Below are positions 1-8,743 of a DNA stretch of 64,000 nt, piece after piece. Source of the stretch: Bacillus sp. S/N-304-OC-R1 (GTDB lineage: Bacteria > Bacillota > Bacilli > Bacillales > Cytobacillaceae). The notes beneath the pieces are model-generated. The model did not search any database and was not told the DNA's origin. It worked only from the letters and a program-made list of their open reading frames with translations. The stretch spans positions 1 to 64,000 of the forward strand of contig NZ_JACWFE010000017.1 in assembly GCF_019749375.1 (NCBI RefSeq), written 5' to 3'. The position numbers were made by a program, and so were the translations under genes. The stretch's first letter is position 1, and each line of letters begins with the position of its first letter.

Positions 1-26
1 AATCTGTCTACCTAATGGGGAGCATA

Positions 27-749
27 TCAAAATAGCTTTGGGGCTGTTTTTAATATCCGCATCCGATATGCATTTTTCGCAGTCTCACCGAGATGCTCCA
101 TTAAATTATTATTTGCGTACGCTCCTACCGCTGCTCCAATGCCAGGCACGAGCTGAAGCATTTTGACAAAATCAATATAATCACGATACTCTTGCTGAAA
201 TTCTCTCCAGTCCATTTCTGAAATGACTGCTTTTCTTGCTTCCCATTCCTCTATAATTTCAAGAGTTTCCCTTCTCTTCTCATCACTTGAGAATGCGAGC
301 TTGAATACATGTAGAAGGAATAAGCGTTCCTCATATTCATTTGTATCAAAACCATAAATAGCTGCTGCCTCAAAGAGAAATTTCATTTTAATCGTTAACA
401 ATAGAGGAAAATCTGCTAACCCTAGTAGAAAGCCCCCTGCACCTGTCCCTGCTCCCTCTACAATCGCTGTTTTTTTATAGGCTGATAGCTTCTCAGCAAA
501 CTTCTTATCCATTTGCTCAAGAGAGCCAGCCTCTTGTCCCTTTTTTGTCGTTAAATTTGATCCGACAAGTGTGGCCTTTACCATATTTTTAATACTATCT
601 GTTAAAATTTGATGAGCCTTTTCAGGAAAAAAGCTATTAACTTTCGATTGTGCCTTCTTTGATAAACGGTTCAGAATACCTGATTTCTTAACCATTTTAT
701 TCTTCCACTCGGCTATTTCGCTATATGCTCTTAATTCATATTCATTCAT
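27..749 (-). CDS. ecsC: EcsC family protein
   Basis: 240-residue protein recognised as EcsC from its position as third gene after ecsA and ecsB and from a central glycine-rich stretch (GAGTGAGGFLLGLADFP, about residues 98-114) typical of the family. The hydrophobic central part and the GIGAAVGAYANNNLMEH segment near the C terminus suggest membrane association. The biochemical role of EcsC is unknown; the ecs locus affects secretion, sporulation and competence in B. subtilis. It lies 56 bp downstream of ecsB, so co-transcription is likely. The start is preceded by AGGATGGG. Confidence 0.9.
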   Translation of the reverse strand: MNEYELRAYSEIAEWKNKMVKKSGILNRLSKKAQSKVNSFFPEKAHQILTDSIKNMVKATLVGSNLTTKKGQEAGSLEQMDKKFAEKLSAYKKTAIVEGAGTGAGGFLLGLADFPLLLTIKMKFLFEAAAIYGFDTNEYEERLFLLHVFKLAFSSDEKRRETLEIIEEWEARKAVISEMDWREFQQEYRDYIDFVKMLQLVPGIGAAVGAYANNNLMEHLGETAKNAYRMRILKTAPKLF

Positions 750-805
750 TAGCTACCCATCCTTTTGGTTTCTGCTATTTAATACGGTAACCTTCATGAA
801 TAGTT

Positions 806-2020
806 TCACTTCATATTAAGTCTTTTCGAAATATACATATGAATAAAAAAGTATGCAAAGCCAAATCCGGCAATAAGGGTAATTAATGCTGCCATCCCCT
901 CACCTAATGTGAAAACCGCAACCGCTAATAGCAGCGTCTGGATATATAAAATCTGAGAGAGCAAACGCTTAAATGCTTTTTCTTTTAGCTTCTCATCTAT
1001 CGGATATAATCTTATCCAAAGCTTATTTTGATGATGATTCCATAACGGGATAAGCTGAAATCCTGTTAAATAAATAAACAGCAATGCAACAAAAGCTTGC
1101 CCCAGCCCATATGAAACGAAGTACATAACAACGATACAAATAAGAGTCAGCCGAATAAATAAACCGAAGTAATCACCAGCACGAAGAAAGGTTCTTATAT
1201 AAAGATGGCTGAAGGTCTGGTCTTGTCCAAAAGTGAGCTTTCCGAACACCCAGTCAAGCCATTTCCGCCTCTTTACACTGTCCCTAAGCTTTGGAACATC
1301 GGTAAATAAATTGGCCAGACGATAAAAGGAAGTCATTCTTCTCTCTTCAAGCTCAATTAAATATTCCCATTTCAAGCTTTTATTCTTTGTATTTTTTCGA
1401 TAATACAGCAGTAAAACAACTAATAAAATTGCTTCAGGAATTAGATACATAATACCCGCATTCGAAAATAGCAAGAACAGGAATACAATATTAATCGCAT
1501 ATCTTACACAAGAGTCAATAATATGCACTCTATTTTCAACAATGTACTGAACGTTCCAGCGAATAAAGACATTAATACCCTTCATAATGAGAATTCCGAA
1601 TAAAAAAGGCAAATACTTTTTAAAGTCACCATCATTGACTCTCGCATACAAAGGCATAAACACGCCAAGCCCAAGAAATAGAAGGTAAGCATGAATCACA
1701 AAACTTACAATGATTGACTTTCCAAAATACCCGGATAGCCTGCTTTCTAACGGAAGCAGAAATATTTTATCTGCTTCAGATAGAAAAGTGCTAATTGGAC
1801 TATAGGTTAACAGCAAACCAAGCACAAGCGCCATGATAGCCGCTGCCGGGAACTGCTCTGGTACCGTTTTTAGCCACTCCTGATAATAATAAGCCGCAGT
1901 TCCAAGCAGAAATACTAAAACAATAACGATATGTCCATTAAAAATATAACGCGAATATCGAGCAAGCTCCTTTATTCTTTGATTAACCCGCTCTCTCCAT
2001 AACTTTTTCTCATCAAACAT
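806..2020 (-). CDS. ecsB: ABC transporter permease EcsB
   Basis: 404-residue integral membrane protein with several hydrophobic segments along its length, forming the membrane part of the EcsAB ABC exporter. Its start overlaps the end of ecsA by 8 bp and is preceded by AAAGGAAG, which indicates translational coupling. In B. subtilis EcsAB is needed for normal protein secretion and for regulated intramembrane proteolysis by RasP; the exported substrate is unsettled. Length and gene order match the family. Confidence 0.93.
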   Translation of the reverse strand: MFDEKKLWRERVNQRIKELARYSRYIFNGHIVIVLVFLLGTAAYYYQEWLKTVPEQFPAAAIMALVLGLLLTYSPISTFLSEADKIFLLPLESRLSGYFGKSIIVSFVIHAYLLFLGLGVFMPLYARVNDGDFKKYLPFLFGILIMKGINVFIRWNVQYIVENRVHIIDSCVRYAINIVFLFLLFSNAGIMYLIPEAILLVVLLLYYRKNTKNKSLKWEYLIELEERRMTSFYRLANLFTDVPKLRDSVKRRKWLDWVFGKLTFGQDQTFSHLYIRTFLRAGDYFGLFIRLTLICIVVMYFVSYGLGQAFVALLFIYLTGFQLIPLWNHHQNKLWIRLYPIDEKLKEKAFKRLLSQILYIQTLLLAVAVFTLGEGMAALITLIAGFGFAYFFIHMYISKRLNMK

Positions 2021-2753
2021 AATTTTCTTCCTTTGTCAGCGCAATATATATGTCATCAAGTGTTGCATCCGGCATCGAAAATTGCTCCCTTAGTTCATGA
2101 AGTGTTCCTTTCGCACGAATCTTTCCTTCATGCAATATAACAAATCTGTCGCAATATCTTTCCGCAGTTGCCAGAATATGAGTTGACATTAATATTCCTG
2201 CACCGTTTTCTTTCATTTTTTTCATCAAATCCAGCAGTGATTGTATTCCTAATGGATCAAGCCCCACGAACGGCTCATCGACAATATATAGGGCTGGCTG
2301 AACTAAAAAAGCACACATGATCATGACTTTTTGTTTCATTCCCTTTGAAAAATGAGCCGGAAACCATTTTAGGCGTTTTTCCATGCGAAATTCCTTTAAT
2401 AGCCTGTTTGCCCTTTCATTGTACTCGTCTGGCTTTAGGTCATACGCCATGGCTGTTATTTTTAAATGCTCTTCTAAAGTCAATTCATCATATAAAATAG
2501 GTGTTTCCGGTACAAACGTAAATTGCTTTCGATATGCATACTTATCCTGGGAAAAACTTTTTCCATTTATTGTGATATGACCGCTATGCGGCTCCATTAA
2601 TCCAATCACATGCTTAATTGTCGTACTTTTTCCAGCACCGTTCAACCCAATTAAACCAACCAATTCGTTTTCCCTTACTTCAAAAGAAATATCTTTTAGC
2701 ACCGGATTTTTTGTATATCCGCCTGTAACGTGTTCAATTTTCAAAAGAGCCAT
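2013..2753 (-). CDS. ecsA: ABC transporter ATP-binding protein EcsA
   Basis: 246-residue nucleotide-binding subunit that powers EcsB. Visible motifs are Walker A (GLNGAGKST, residues 36-44), a degenerate ABC signature (FSKGMKQK, about 135-142), Walker B with catalytic Glu (YIVDEP, about 156-161) and the H-loop histidine (STHIL, about 192). First gene of the ecsABC operon and divergent from hit, as in B. subtilis. Confidence 0.95.
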   Translation of the reverse strand: MALLKIEHVTGGYTKNPVLKDISFEVRENELVGLIGLNGAGKSTTIKHVIGLMEPHSGHITINGKSFSQDKYAYRKQFTFVPETPILYDELTLEEHLKITAMAYDLKPDEYNERANRLLKEFRMEKRLKWFPAHFSKGMKQKVMIMCAFLVQPALYIVDEPFVGLDPLGIQSLLDLMKKMKENGAGILMSTHILATAERYCDRFVILHEGKIRAKGTLHELREQFSMPDATLDDIYIALTKEENYV

Positions 2754-2913
2754 GATTTATTAACGTCCTTCCCTATTTACTACTACCATTGTAAAAAACA
2801 CTGTACTTAATTGTCCAATAAGCTTGTCTATTTATTAAAAAATTCTACTAAGGTTTGTAAAAATTCTTTTCAAATCATGTATATGAAATCTTAAAGCGGG
2901 TATTCTAATCTTT

Positions 2914-3265
2914 GAAGGGGAAACAAGCTTTTTGATAACCGCAAGATTATCAAAACTTTGAAATGAGGTGTCTGTCGCAGACAATTAACATTTCAATATA
3001 AGCTGCTTCACACGTTCTAATGATAAGGGGATGGTTGCATTGGGCAATGTACTAATCGACCAAGAAGATCTAACAAGTAACAACACTCTGAAATGAGGTG
3101 TTTGTTAAAGACAATATCCTGCTTTATACGTTTAGTAAAAACTTATAAAGATTAGGGGATGGTCAGCTTGAACAAAGATCAGAAATCTCTAGAAGTAAAC
3201 ACAACATTCAATAAATGAGGTGTTTATCAAAGGGAATAACCTGAAATAGACGTATCTATAGAAGC
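2914..3265 (+). repeat. Three diverged tandem units with mini-ORFs in the hit upstream region
   Basis: The 597 bp between ecsA and hit holds three imperfect units about 112-130 bp apart. Each has an AGGGGATGG-like purine box (about 2915, 3026, 3153; the first is AGGGGAAAC), a variable part, then AAATGAGGTGT (2961, 3091, 3213) followed by a related AAAGACAAT-like stretch and a shared CTGCTT..ACGT-like part. Units 2 and 3 each contain a short TTG-started reading frame after the purine box (3040-3096, 18 residues; 3168-3218, 16 residues), both ending in an AAATGA. The first unit has no such start but holds a 9-bp hairpin (2929-2955 region). A rho-independent terminator follows at 3279, so a short transcript is likely. 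Function is not recognised. Confidence 0.6.
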
Positions 3266-3278
3266 ATTCCCCTTCAGG

Positions 3279-3310
3279 AAGGCGGGATTCCCATGCGGAT
3301 CCTGCCTTTT
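3279..3310 (+). terminator. Terminator-like hairpin between the repeats and hit
   Basis: AAGGCGGGAT pairs with ATCCTGCCTT (one G-U) around a 10-nt loop, followed by a T-rich stretch. It separates the repeat region from hit and could act as an attenuator. Confidence 0.65.
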
Positions 3311-3371
3311 ATCCTTTTATTAATTATGGTAGTATAGGTAAAAATATGTATTGGGAGAAGGAGTGTTCACA

Positions 3372-3800
3372 ATGAGCAATTGTATTTTCTGCAAAATTAT
3401 TAATGGGGAAATACCTTCAGCAAAAGTTTTTGAAAATGAACATGTGTTAGCCTTTTTAGATATTAGTCAGGTAACAAAAGGGCATACACTAGTCATTCCA
3501 AAACAACATCATGAGAATATTTTTGATATGAGTGCTGATATAGCAAAAAACGTCTTTGAAGCAGTTCCACAAATTGCAAATGCGATTAAAAAGGATCTTG
3601 AGCCATTAGGTATGAACATCCTGCAGAACAGCGGCAAGGATGCTGGCCAGGAAGTATTTCATTTCCATTTGCACTTAATCCCGCGATATGGAAATGGCGA
3701 TGGCTTTGGAGCCGTTTGGAAAACTCATAACTCAGAATACACGCCGCAAGATTTGCAGGAAATTGCTAAAGGAATCAGCAGTAAATTAAGTTCAAATTAA
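3372..3800 (+). CDS. hit: HIT family nucleotide-binding hydrolase
   Basis: 142-residue histidine triad protein. The catalytic HFHLHLIPR motif spans residues 97-105, and N-terminal Cys4 and Cys7 (CIFC) are typical of the zinc-containing branch. Members hydrolyse nucleoside phosphoramidates or dinucleotide substrates. The ATG at 3372 is preferred because GGAGAAGGAGTG precedes it at the right distance; an upstream in-frame TTG lies inside the ribosome binding region. Monocistronic, with a terminator directly after it. Confidence 0.93.
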   Translation: MSNCIFCKIINGEIPSAKVFENEHVLAFLDISQVTKGHTLVIPKQHHENIFDMSADIAKNVFEAVPQIANAIKKDLEPLGMNILQNSGKDAGQEVFHFHLHLIPRYGNGDGFGAVWKTHNSEYTPQDLQEIAKGISSKLSSN

Positions 3801-3824
3801 TTACATTCAATACATAACCGATGT

Positions 3825-3854
3825 AAAGACCTTTCTTTTTTAGAGAGGTCTTTT
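3825..3854 (+). terminator. Rho-independent terminator after hit
   Basis: AAAGACCT pairs with AGGTCTTT, followed by further T residues. Confidence 0.8.
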
Positions 3855-4016
3855 AAATTGGGCACTTTTTACAAAAAGGAGTTATTCATAACTTTTTTCA
3901 AAAAGTTCTAATTCCTTCTGTACAAAAAGATATTTTTTGTTACCATAAGAATATCTTTTATCTCATTACAGCGTTAAGGCGAAATTGCCTTAGCTAATTA
4001 GTTTGGAGGGGCTAAC

Positions 4017-5099
4017 ATGAATAGAGCACTAAACTTTAATGCAGGACCAGCTGCTCTGCCGTTATCAGTTCTAAAAGAAGCTGAAAAAAACTGGCTAGAT
4101 TATAACGGCAGCGGTATGGCTGTGATGGAATTAAGTCATAGAAGTAAGGAATATGAGGCAATTCATCAAAAAGCACAGGATTTATTACGAAGCATCCTTT
4201 CTATCCCAGACAGCTATGACGTCCTCTTCCTTCAAGGCGGAGCAAGCCTTCAATTTACAATGATTCCGATGAATCTGTTATCAGAGGGAAAATCTGGAAA
4301 CTATGTATTAAGCGGAGTTTGGTCCGAAAAGGCGTTAAAGGAAGCTGAAAAAATCGGACAAACCTATATTGTCTCCTCCAGCAAGGAAGAAAACTATCGT
4401 TCAATTCCTGTCTTCAATGAAGACATGCTATCAAAGGATGCTGCTTATCTTCATATTACAAGCAATAATACTATATATGGCACACAGTGGAGTCATTTCC
4501 CTTCAAACGGAAAAGTCCCTTTAATAGCAGATATGTCGAGCGATATATTAAGTAAAAACATTAATATTGAGAATTTTGATCTCATCTATGCTGGTGCGCA
4601 AAAAAACCTTGGACCATCTGGCGTTACAGTTGTGATTATTAAAAAAGATCTTTTGGCCAAATCAAAAAGTTCATTGCCGACTATGTTAAACTACAATACA
4701 TTTGCAAAAAACAATTCTCTTTATAACACCCCCCCTACCCTGGCCATTTATTTATTAAAGCTTGTTCTTGAATGGGTTGAAGGAGAAGGCGGACTATCTG
4801 TAATCGAAAAAAGAAACGAAGAAAAGGCAAAAATTCTTTACGACTGCATCGACGAAAGTAATGGCTTCTATATCGGGCACTCTGAAAAAGACAGCCGATC
4901 CAATATGAATGTAACCTTTAATCTAAAAGATGAAGAAACTTCAAAGCAATTCCTTGCACAAGCGAAAGAAGCGGGCTTTGTCGGCTTAAACGGACACCGG
5001 TCAGTCGGCGGATGCCGCGCGTCTATTTATAACGCCATTCCAGTTGAACAAATTGAACAGCTGGCAGCCTTCATGAAAGCCTTCAGAAACAACTATTGA
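4017..5099 (+). CDS. serC: Phosphoserine aminotransferase
   Basis: 360-residue class V aminotransferase that converts 3-phosphohydroxypyruvate and glutamate to phosphoserine and 2-oxoglutarate in serine synthesis. The N-terminal LNFNAGPAALP and the PLP lysine region YAGAQKNLGPSG (Lys196) are diagnostic, and the C-terminal GHRSVGGCRAS binds phosphate. The ribosome binding site GGAGGGG precedes the ATG. A short AAGGC/GCCTT hairpin (about 3974-3992) sits just upstream and might be regulatory, but no known riboswitch is apparent. Confidence 0.96.
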   Translation: MNRALNFNAGPAALPLSVLKEAEKNWLDYNGSGMAVMELSHRSKEYEAIHQKAQDLLRSILSIPDSYDVLFLQGGASLQFTMIPMNLLSEGKSGNYVLSGVWSEKALKEAEKIGQTYIVSSSKEENYRSIPVFNEDMLSKDAAYLHITSNNTIYGTQWSHFPSNGKVPLIADMSSDILSKNINIENFDLIYAGAQKNLGPSGVTVVIIKKDLLAKSKSSLPTMLNYNTFAKNNSLYNTPPTLAIYLLKLVLEWVEGEGGLSVIEKRNEEKAKILYDCIDESNGFYIGHSEKDSRSNMNVTFNLKDEETSKQFLAQAKEAGFVGLNGHRSVGGCRASIYNAIPVEQIEQLAAFMKAFRNNY

Positions 5100-5197
5100 C
5101 AGAAAATTTATTCTTTATTAAAGACTAAAGTATGATATAATAAATGAAAGTTTCTTGCTGCAGGCAATGAGTGCACTGCAGAAGAAGCAAATTTTAA

Positions 5198-5226
5198 TAG
5201 CTTAGTATAGCAGAGGAGTAGATGAG
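5198..5226 (+). promoter_or_regulatory. Probable TRAP (MtrB) binding site over the trpP ribosome binding site
   Basis: Six to seven KAG triplets occur at TAG 5198, TAG 5203, TAG 5208, GAG 5213 (GAG 5216), TAG 5219 and GAG 5224, mostly with 2-3 nt spacing, ending 2 nt before the trpP ATG. Tryptophan-activated TRAP binds such arrays and blocks translation of trpP in B. subtilis. Assignment rests on the pattern and on the trpP context. Confidence 0.75.
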
Positions 5227-5228
5227 AA

Positions 5229-5765
5229 ATGAATACGAAGAACCTTGTTGCGTTGTCCTTATTAGTAGGGATGGGAGCAGTCTTGCATGCGGTAGTTCCC
5301 GGATTTTTCTTAGGAATGAAGCCAGACATGATGTTAACGATGATGTTTTTAGGGATTGTTCTTTTTCCAGATAAGAAGAGTGTCTTGCTGCTTGGCTTAG
5401 TCACAGGCTTAATTTCTGGTTTAACAACTACATTCCCTGGCGGATTAATTCCAAATATTATTGATAAACCGGTTACTGCTTTTGTATTCTTAGGTTTGTT
5501 CTTAGCGTTTAAAAAGTTCCAAAAATCAATTGTTAGTGTGGCCATTTTAACTGCAGTTGGCACCATTGTATCAGGCATCGTATTTTTAACATCTGCCCTA
5601 TTAATTGTTGGCCTGCCCGGACCGTTCACAGCCCTTTTTGGAGCAGTAGTTATTCCAGCAGCAGCAGTTAATACAATTGCAATGGTTATTCTCTATCCAG
5701 TAGCACTTTCAATTGTAAAAAGAACGAAATTATCAAATCAGCAGGCAACCTATATCTCTAAATAA
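5229..5765 (+). CDS. trpP: Tryptophan transporter TrpP
   Basis: 178-residue membrane protein with about five hydrophobic segments and the conserved region PGFFLGMKPDMMLTMMFLGI near the N terminus. It imports tryptophan. Its position between serC and yhaH matches B. subtilis yhaG/trpP. A (K)AG triplet array overlapping its ribosome binding site indicates translational control by TRAP. Confidence 0.9.
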   Translation: MNTKNLVALSLLVGMGAVLHAVVPGFFLGMKPDMMLTMMFLGIVLFPDKKSVLLLGLVTGLISGLTTTFPGGLIPNIIDKPVTAFVFLGLFLAFKKFQKSIVSVAILTAVGTIVSGIVFLTSALLIVGLPGPFTALFGAVVIPAAAVNTIAMVILYPVALSIVKRTKLSNQQATYISK

Positions 5766-5771
5766 TTTAAA

Positions 5772-5793
5772 AACCCGCGAATGCGGGTTTTTT
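5772..5793 (+). terminator. Terminator after trpP
   Basis: AACCCGC-GAAT-GCGGGTT followed by a T run; it abuts the end of the convergent small membrane gene. Confidence 0.85.
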
Positions 5794-5983
5794 ACTTTAG
5801 ACTATACATAAATGCTCCCATCAGTAATAAGACAATTCCTATCGCTCCAAATGAAGCAGCTCGCTTCTTTAAAATATATTTAGGCGGGTAAAATCCTGGC
5901 TTTTTTATGGCTAGCATAAAATAAATTCCTCCGGCTATCAGTAAGGTCCCGATTGTAAAAAAAAACGCTGATATTCCTGACAT
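5792..5983 (-). CDS. Small two-helix membrane protein, unknown
   Basis: 63 residues with two hydrophobic segments (about 5-26 and 45-62) separated by a basic linker. GGAGGGGGG lies upstream of the ATG, which supports translation. I do not recognise a family. It is convergent with trpP. Confidence 0.6.
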   Translation of the reverse strand: MSGISAFFFTIGTLLIAGGIYFMLAIKKPGFYPPKYILKKRAASFGAIGIVLLLMGAFMYSLK

Positions 5984-6109
5984 ACGGACCCCCCTCCCTT
6001 TTTACGATTAATCCTTTTATTTATTTTTATGCGGCCATGTGCAATCATATGAAAATGAAGGATTTATAAAATATAGAACAACATATACCAAATATTTTTT
6101 GAAGAATCG

Positions 6110-6137
6110 TTTACATTCATAGTAATATTGGTATAAC
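6110..6137 (+). promoter_or_regulatory. Vegetative promoter for yhaH
   Basis: TTTACA (6110-6115), 16-nt spacer, TATAAC (6132-6137) with an upstream TGG giving an extended -10. Confidence 0.5.
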
Positions 6138-6157
6138 GATAAGGACGAGGTGATTAA

Positions 6158-6526
6158 ATGAAGACAAAATCATTGCTATTAGGGTTTTTAATAGGTGGTG
6201 CTGCCGCAGGAATTACTACTTTATTAACAGCCCCGAATTCCGGAGTACAAACTAGGAAAAATTTAAAAGAAAGCACGGACATAATGAAAAAACAAATGAC
6301 AGAGTTAAAGGATCAAATATTGGATATAAAAAATGCCGCTGTTAAAGCTTCAAAGGAAGGAAAAAATATGATTGCAGCATTTTCCTCCGATATGAAAGTC
6401 GTCATTAGTGAATGGAAGCGTGATATTCTTCCCCACCAGCAAACTCTGCAAATGGAAATTCATGCAATTGAAGCAGCCATTTCTGATCTTGAAAAAAGCC
6501 TAGATATAAAGAATGAGAAAAAATAA
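6158..6526 (+). CDS. yhaH: YtxH-domain protein YhaH
   Basis: 122 residues. The N-terminal LLLGFLIGGAAAGITTLLTAP is the YtxH transmembrane signature, followed by a charged helical or coiled-coil tail. It sits between trpP and scoC as in B. subtilis. Function unknown; YtxH proteins are often linked to stress responses. Confidence 0.85.
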   Translation: MKTKSLLLGFLIGGAAAGITTLLTAPNSGVQTRKNLKESTDIMKKQMTELKDQILDIKNAAVKASKEGKNMIAAFSSDMKVVISEWKRDILPHQQTLQMEIHAIEAAISDLEKSLDIKNEKK

Positions 6527-6540
6527 AAAATTCATAAAAA

Positions 6541-6575
6541 AAATCCTTCTTTATGCAAATAAAAGAAGGATTTTT
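6541..6575 (+). terminator. Terminator after yhaH
   Basis: AAATCCTTCTTT pairs with AAAGAAGGATTT, followed by T residues. Confidence 0.85.
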
Positions 6576-6811
6576 ACTTTTTAAGCCGAAAATAAATATA
6601 TTAATAAAGTGACATTGTCCAATCATAATTTTTTCAATTGTACATACTGCATTGTAGAGTAATTTTCAAACCTCGTAAATTGTTTCAAAATTTTCAAGGA
6701 AAATAGCCATATGAAATAATTTCTAAAAATTTAGTAAATTTTTTTCTTTATTAATTTTTACTTTATTGGCATAATGAAATTAGAGAACTAGAAAAGTAGG
6801 TGAATAGTTTT

Positions 6812-7387
6812 ATGTCAGACAAAATGTATACGATGAAAGAAGCGATGCTTTTCAGCCAAAGAATAGCACAATTGAGTAAGGCACTATGGAAATCAATAGA
6901 AAAAGATTGGCAGCAATGGATTAAACCCTACGACTTAAACATTAATGAACATCATATTTTATGGATTGCCTATCATTTAAAAGGGGCCTCTATTTCTGAT
7001 GTCGCAAAGTTTGGGGTTATGCATGTTTCAACAGCATTTAACTTTTCAAAAAAACTGGAGGAACGCGGTTATCTAAAATTTTCAAAAAAAGAAAGTGACA
7101 AGCGAAATACCTATATCCAGATTACTGCTGAGGGAGAAAATGTATTACTGAAATTAATGGAGGCATATGAGCCTGACCAGAATGCTGTATTCTCTGGTGC
7201 AATGCCTTTAAGAGATCTTTACGGAAAGTTCCCTGAAATTATTGAAATTATGGCCATAGTCAGAAATATCTATGGAGATGATTTTATGGAGATTTTTGAA
7301 AAATCATTTAATAATATCGAAAATGATTTTGTGGAGAAAGAAGGAAAACTTCTGAAGAAAGAAACTTATCTTCAAGAATCATTATGA
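6812..7387 (+). CDS. scoC: MarR-type transition-state regulator ScoC (Hpr)
   Basis: 191-residue winged-helix regulator. The segment around [20 protein letters not shown] is the DNA-recognition helix region of Hpr. In B. subtilis ScoC represses protease, peptide-transport and sporulation genes during the transition state. The ATG at 6812 is preferred over the GTG at 6800 because AGGTG (6798-6802) is correctly spaced for it. It ends 3 bp from the convergent yhaI. Confidence 0.92.
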   Translation: MSDKMYTMKEAMLFSQRIAQLSKALWKSIEKDWQQWIKPYDLNINEHHILWIAYHLKGASISDVAKFGVMHVSTAFNFSKKLEERGYLKFSKKESDKRNTYIQITAEGENVLLKLMEAYEPDQNAVFSGAMPLRDLYGKFPEIIEIMAIVRNIYGDDFMEIFEKSFNNIENDFVEKEGKLLKKETYLQESL

Positions 7388-7390
7388 TCC

Positions 7391-7726
7391 TTACAGATAT
7401 TTCACAAATTCACTCATAAGGGGTTTATATAATCCTTGTTTTAGGCATGCCTGTATGGCTTCCCTAGGCTCAATCTCCTCAGGAAGAGAATCTTTAAATT
7501 TGTTGTAAAGCGGATGAAAATATACAAAGCCTTCCGCTTTTTGTTCTTCTAATTCCATGCTCAGTATTTCACAAGTTTTTTCGAATCCTCTTACTTCCTT
7601 TTCATCAATCGATTTTCCCACAATTAATTTATAAAATTCCAAATTCTTATTATCAACTAGCTTGAGCAGCAGCTTTTGATGATACTCTAACATTTTTATT
7701 CTGTTCATCATATCTTTTATATCCAT
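7391..7726 (-). CDS. yhaI: DUF1878 family protein YhaI
   Basis: 111 residues, all-helical and charged, matching YhaI in size and in position next to scoC. The ATG at 7726 follows GGGGGAAAAGG; an upstream in-frame ATG (7750) has a weaker site. Function unknown. Confidence 0.8.
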   Translation of the reverse strand: MDIKDMMNRIKMLEYHQKLLLKLVDNKNLEFYKLIVGKSIDEKEVRGFEKTCEILSMELEEQKAEGFVYFHPLYNKFKDSLPEEIEPREAIQACLKQGLYKPLMSEFVKYL

Positions 7727-7833
7727 AGCCTTTTCCCCCAAATACATCACCTATTTGAATATACATCCACTTATATTTTACTGTTTTAGCATTAGTAGAA
7801 TCAATTTCCCTCAAAAATAAACTATATCACATA

Positions 7834-7842
7834 TTCGACAAA
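7834..7842. promoter_or_regulatory. Spo0A box candidate
   Basis: TTCGACAAA, the exact reverse complement of the 0A box TTTGTCGAA, lies in the divergent region between yhaI and the DUF3267-like gene. A single short site can arise by chance. Confidence 0.45.
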
Positions 7843-7994
7843 ATCCATGGTTATTTCCTATTGATTTTTTTATTCTTTCGTCGTAAAGTATCTTAGTAAG
7901 TTTGGAGAAAAAAAGGATAGCAGATTCTTGTTTTTGTATATGAACAGCTAAATTTGATAATAAGTAAATTTTCTCCTTTTGGAGGTATGATACC

Positions 7995-8537
7995 ATGAAT
8001 TCATGGAAGACGATTAACTTTTCTAGACAGTATGGCTCCCAGAGACTTTTCATTTTGTCTTCCTTAACTATGTTGCTAACATTTATTTTTGTTTATGTGC
8101 CTGCCCAGTTTCTTTTTAACGCTTATACGTTCTATGACAACTATTTTATTTTGTTTATATTCGGGCTTTGGCTAATCTATCCGCTTCATAAACTACTGCA
8201 TTATTTACCGATCGCACATCATGTGAATAAAGTAAAAAAAGGACTTTCTTTTAGATATGGTTTTGTACCTAAAATTCATGTAACGGTTTTTGAACCGATT
8301 TCAAAATGGCAATTTATTTTGGCTCTTTTTACTCCTTTTATCGTTATTAATAGTATGCTGATTTTTGCCTGTTATATTTATCCTCATTACTTGCATTATT
8401 TTACAATCATGCTGGCTTTCCATGTTGGACTTTGCCTTCCAGATTTAATTTGTGCAAAGAATGTGCTCTTCGCACCAAATTCTTCATATATTGAAGAAGA
8501 CGATGATGGTATTCAAATATTACTGCACAAAAATTAA
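7995..8537 (+). CDS. DUF3267-like membrane protein (YhaJ position)
   Basis: 180 residues with about four hydrophobic segments (about 20-44, 50-70, 108-132, 138-158). A conserved-looking PLHKLLHYLPIAHH stretch contains an HxxxH-like pattern reminiscent of DUF3267 putative metalloproteases, but I cannot confirm catalytic residues. GGAGGT precedes the ATG. Position between yhaI and prsA fits yhaJ. Confidence 0.65.
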   Translation: MNSWKTINFSRQYGSQRLFILSSLTMLLTFIFVYVPAQFLFNAYTFYDNYFILFIFGLWLIYPLHKLLHYLPIAHHVNKVKKGLSFRYGFVPKIHVTVFEPISKWQFILALFTPFIVINSMLIFACYIYPHYLHYFTIMLAFHVGLCLPDLICAKNVLFAPNSSYIEEDDDGIQILLHKN

Positions 8538-8550
8538 ACAACTATACGAT

Positions 8551-8578
8551 AAGGTATCCTTAAAATGGATGCCTTTTT
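8551..8578 (+). terminator. Terminator after the DUF3267-like gene
   Basis: AAGGTATCC pairs with GGATGCCTT (one G-U), then TTT. Confidence 0.75.
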
Positions 8579-8743
8579 CGTGAAATCATAAATCCAAGTA
8601 TTACAAATCTTAAAGACTATCTTTTTTCTGTAAATTTTGTTATTGTAATTAACATACAGTTGGATTAGGCTGTCTGAAATGCTATGTATGCTTTATAGCA
8701 CAGACCCTACCTTTTTTCATAAAAGTAAAGGAGGGAATCTTCG

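Noticed and set aside
5108-5629. Long minus-strand open frame opposite trpP
   Set aside because: It is antisense to the clear trpP gene, has no good ribosome binding site and reads as an unnatural Pro/Lys/Thr-rich protein.
7811-8053. Minus-strand frame of 80 codons before the DUF3267-like gene
   Set aside because: It overlaps the start of a better supported plus-strand gene and has no ribosome binding site.
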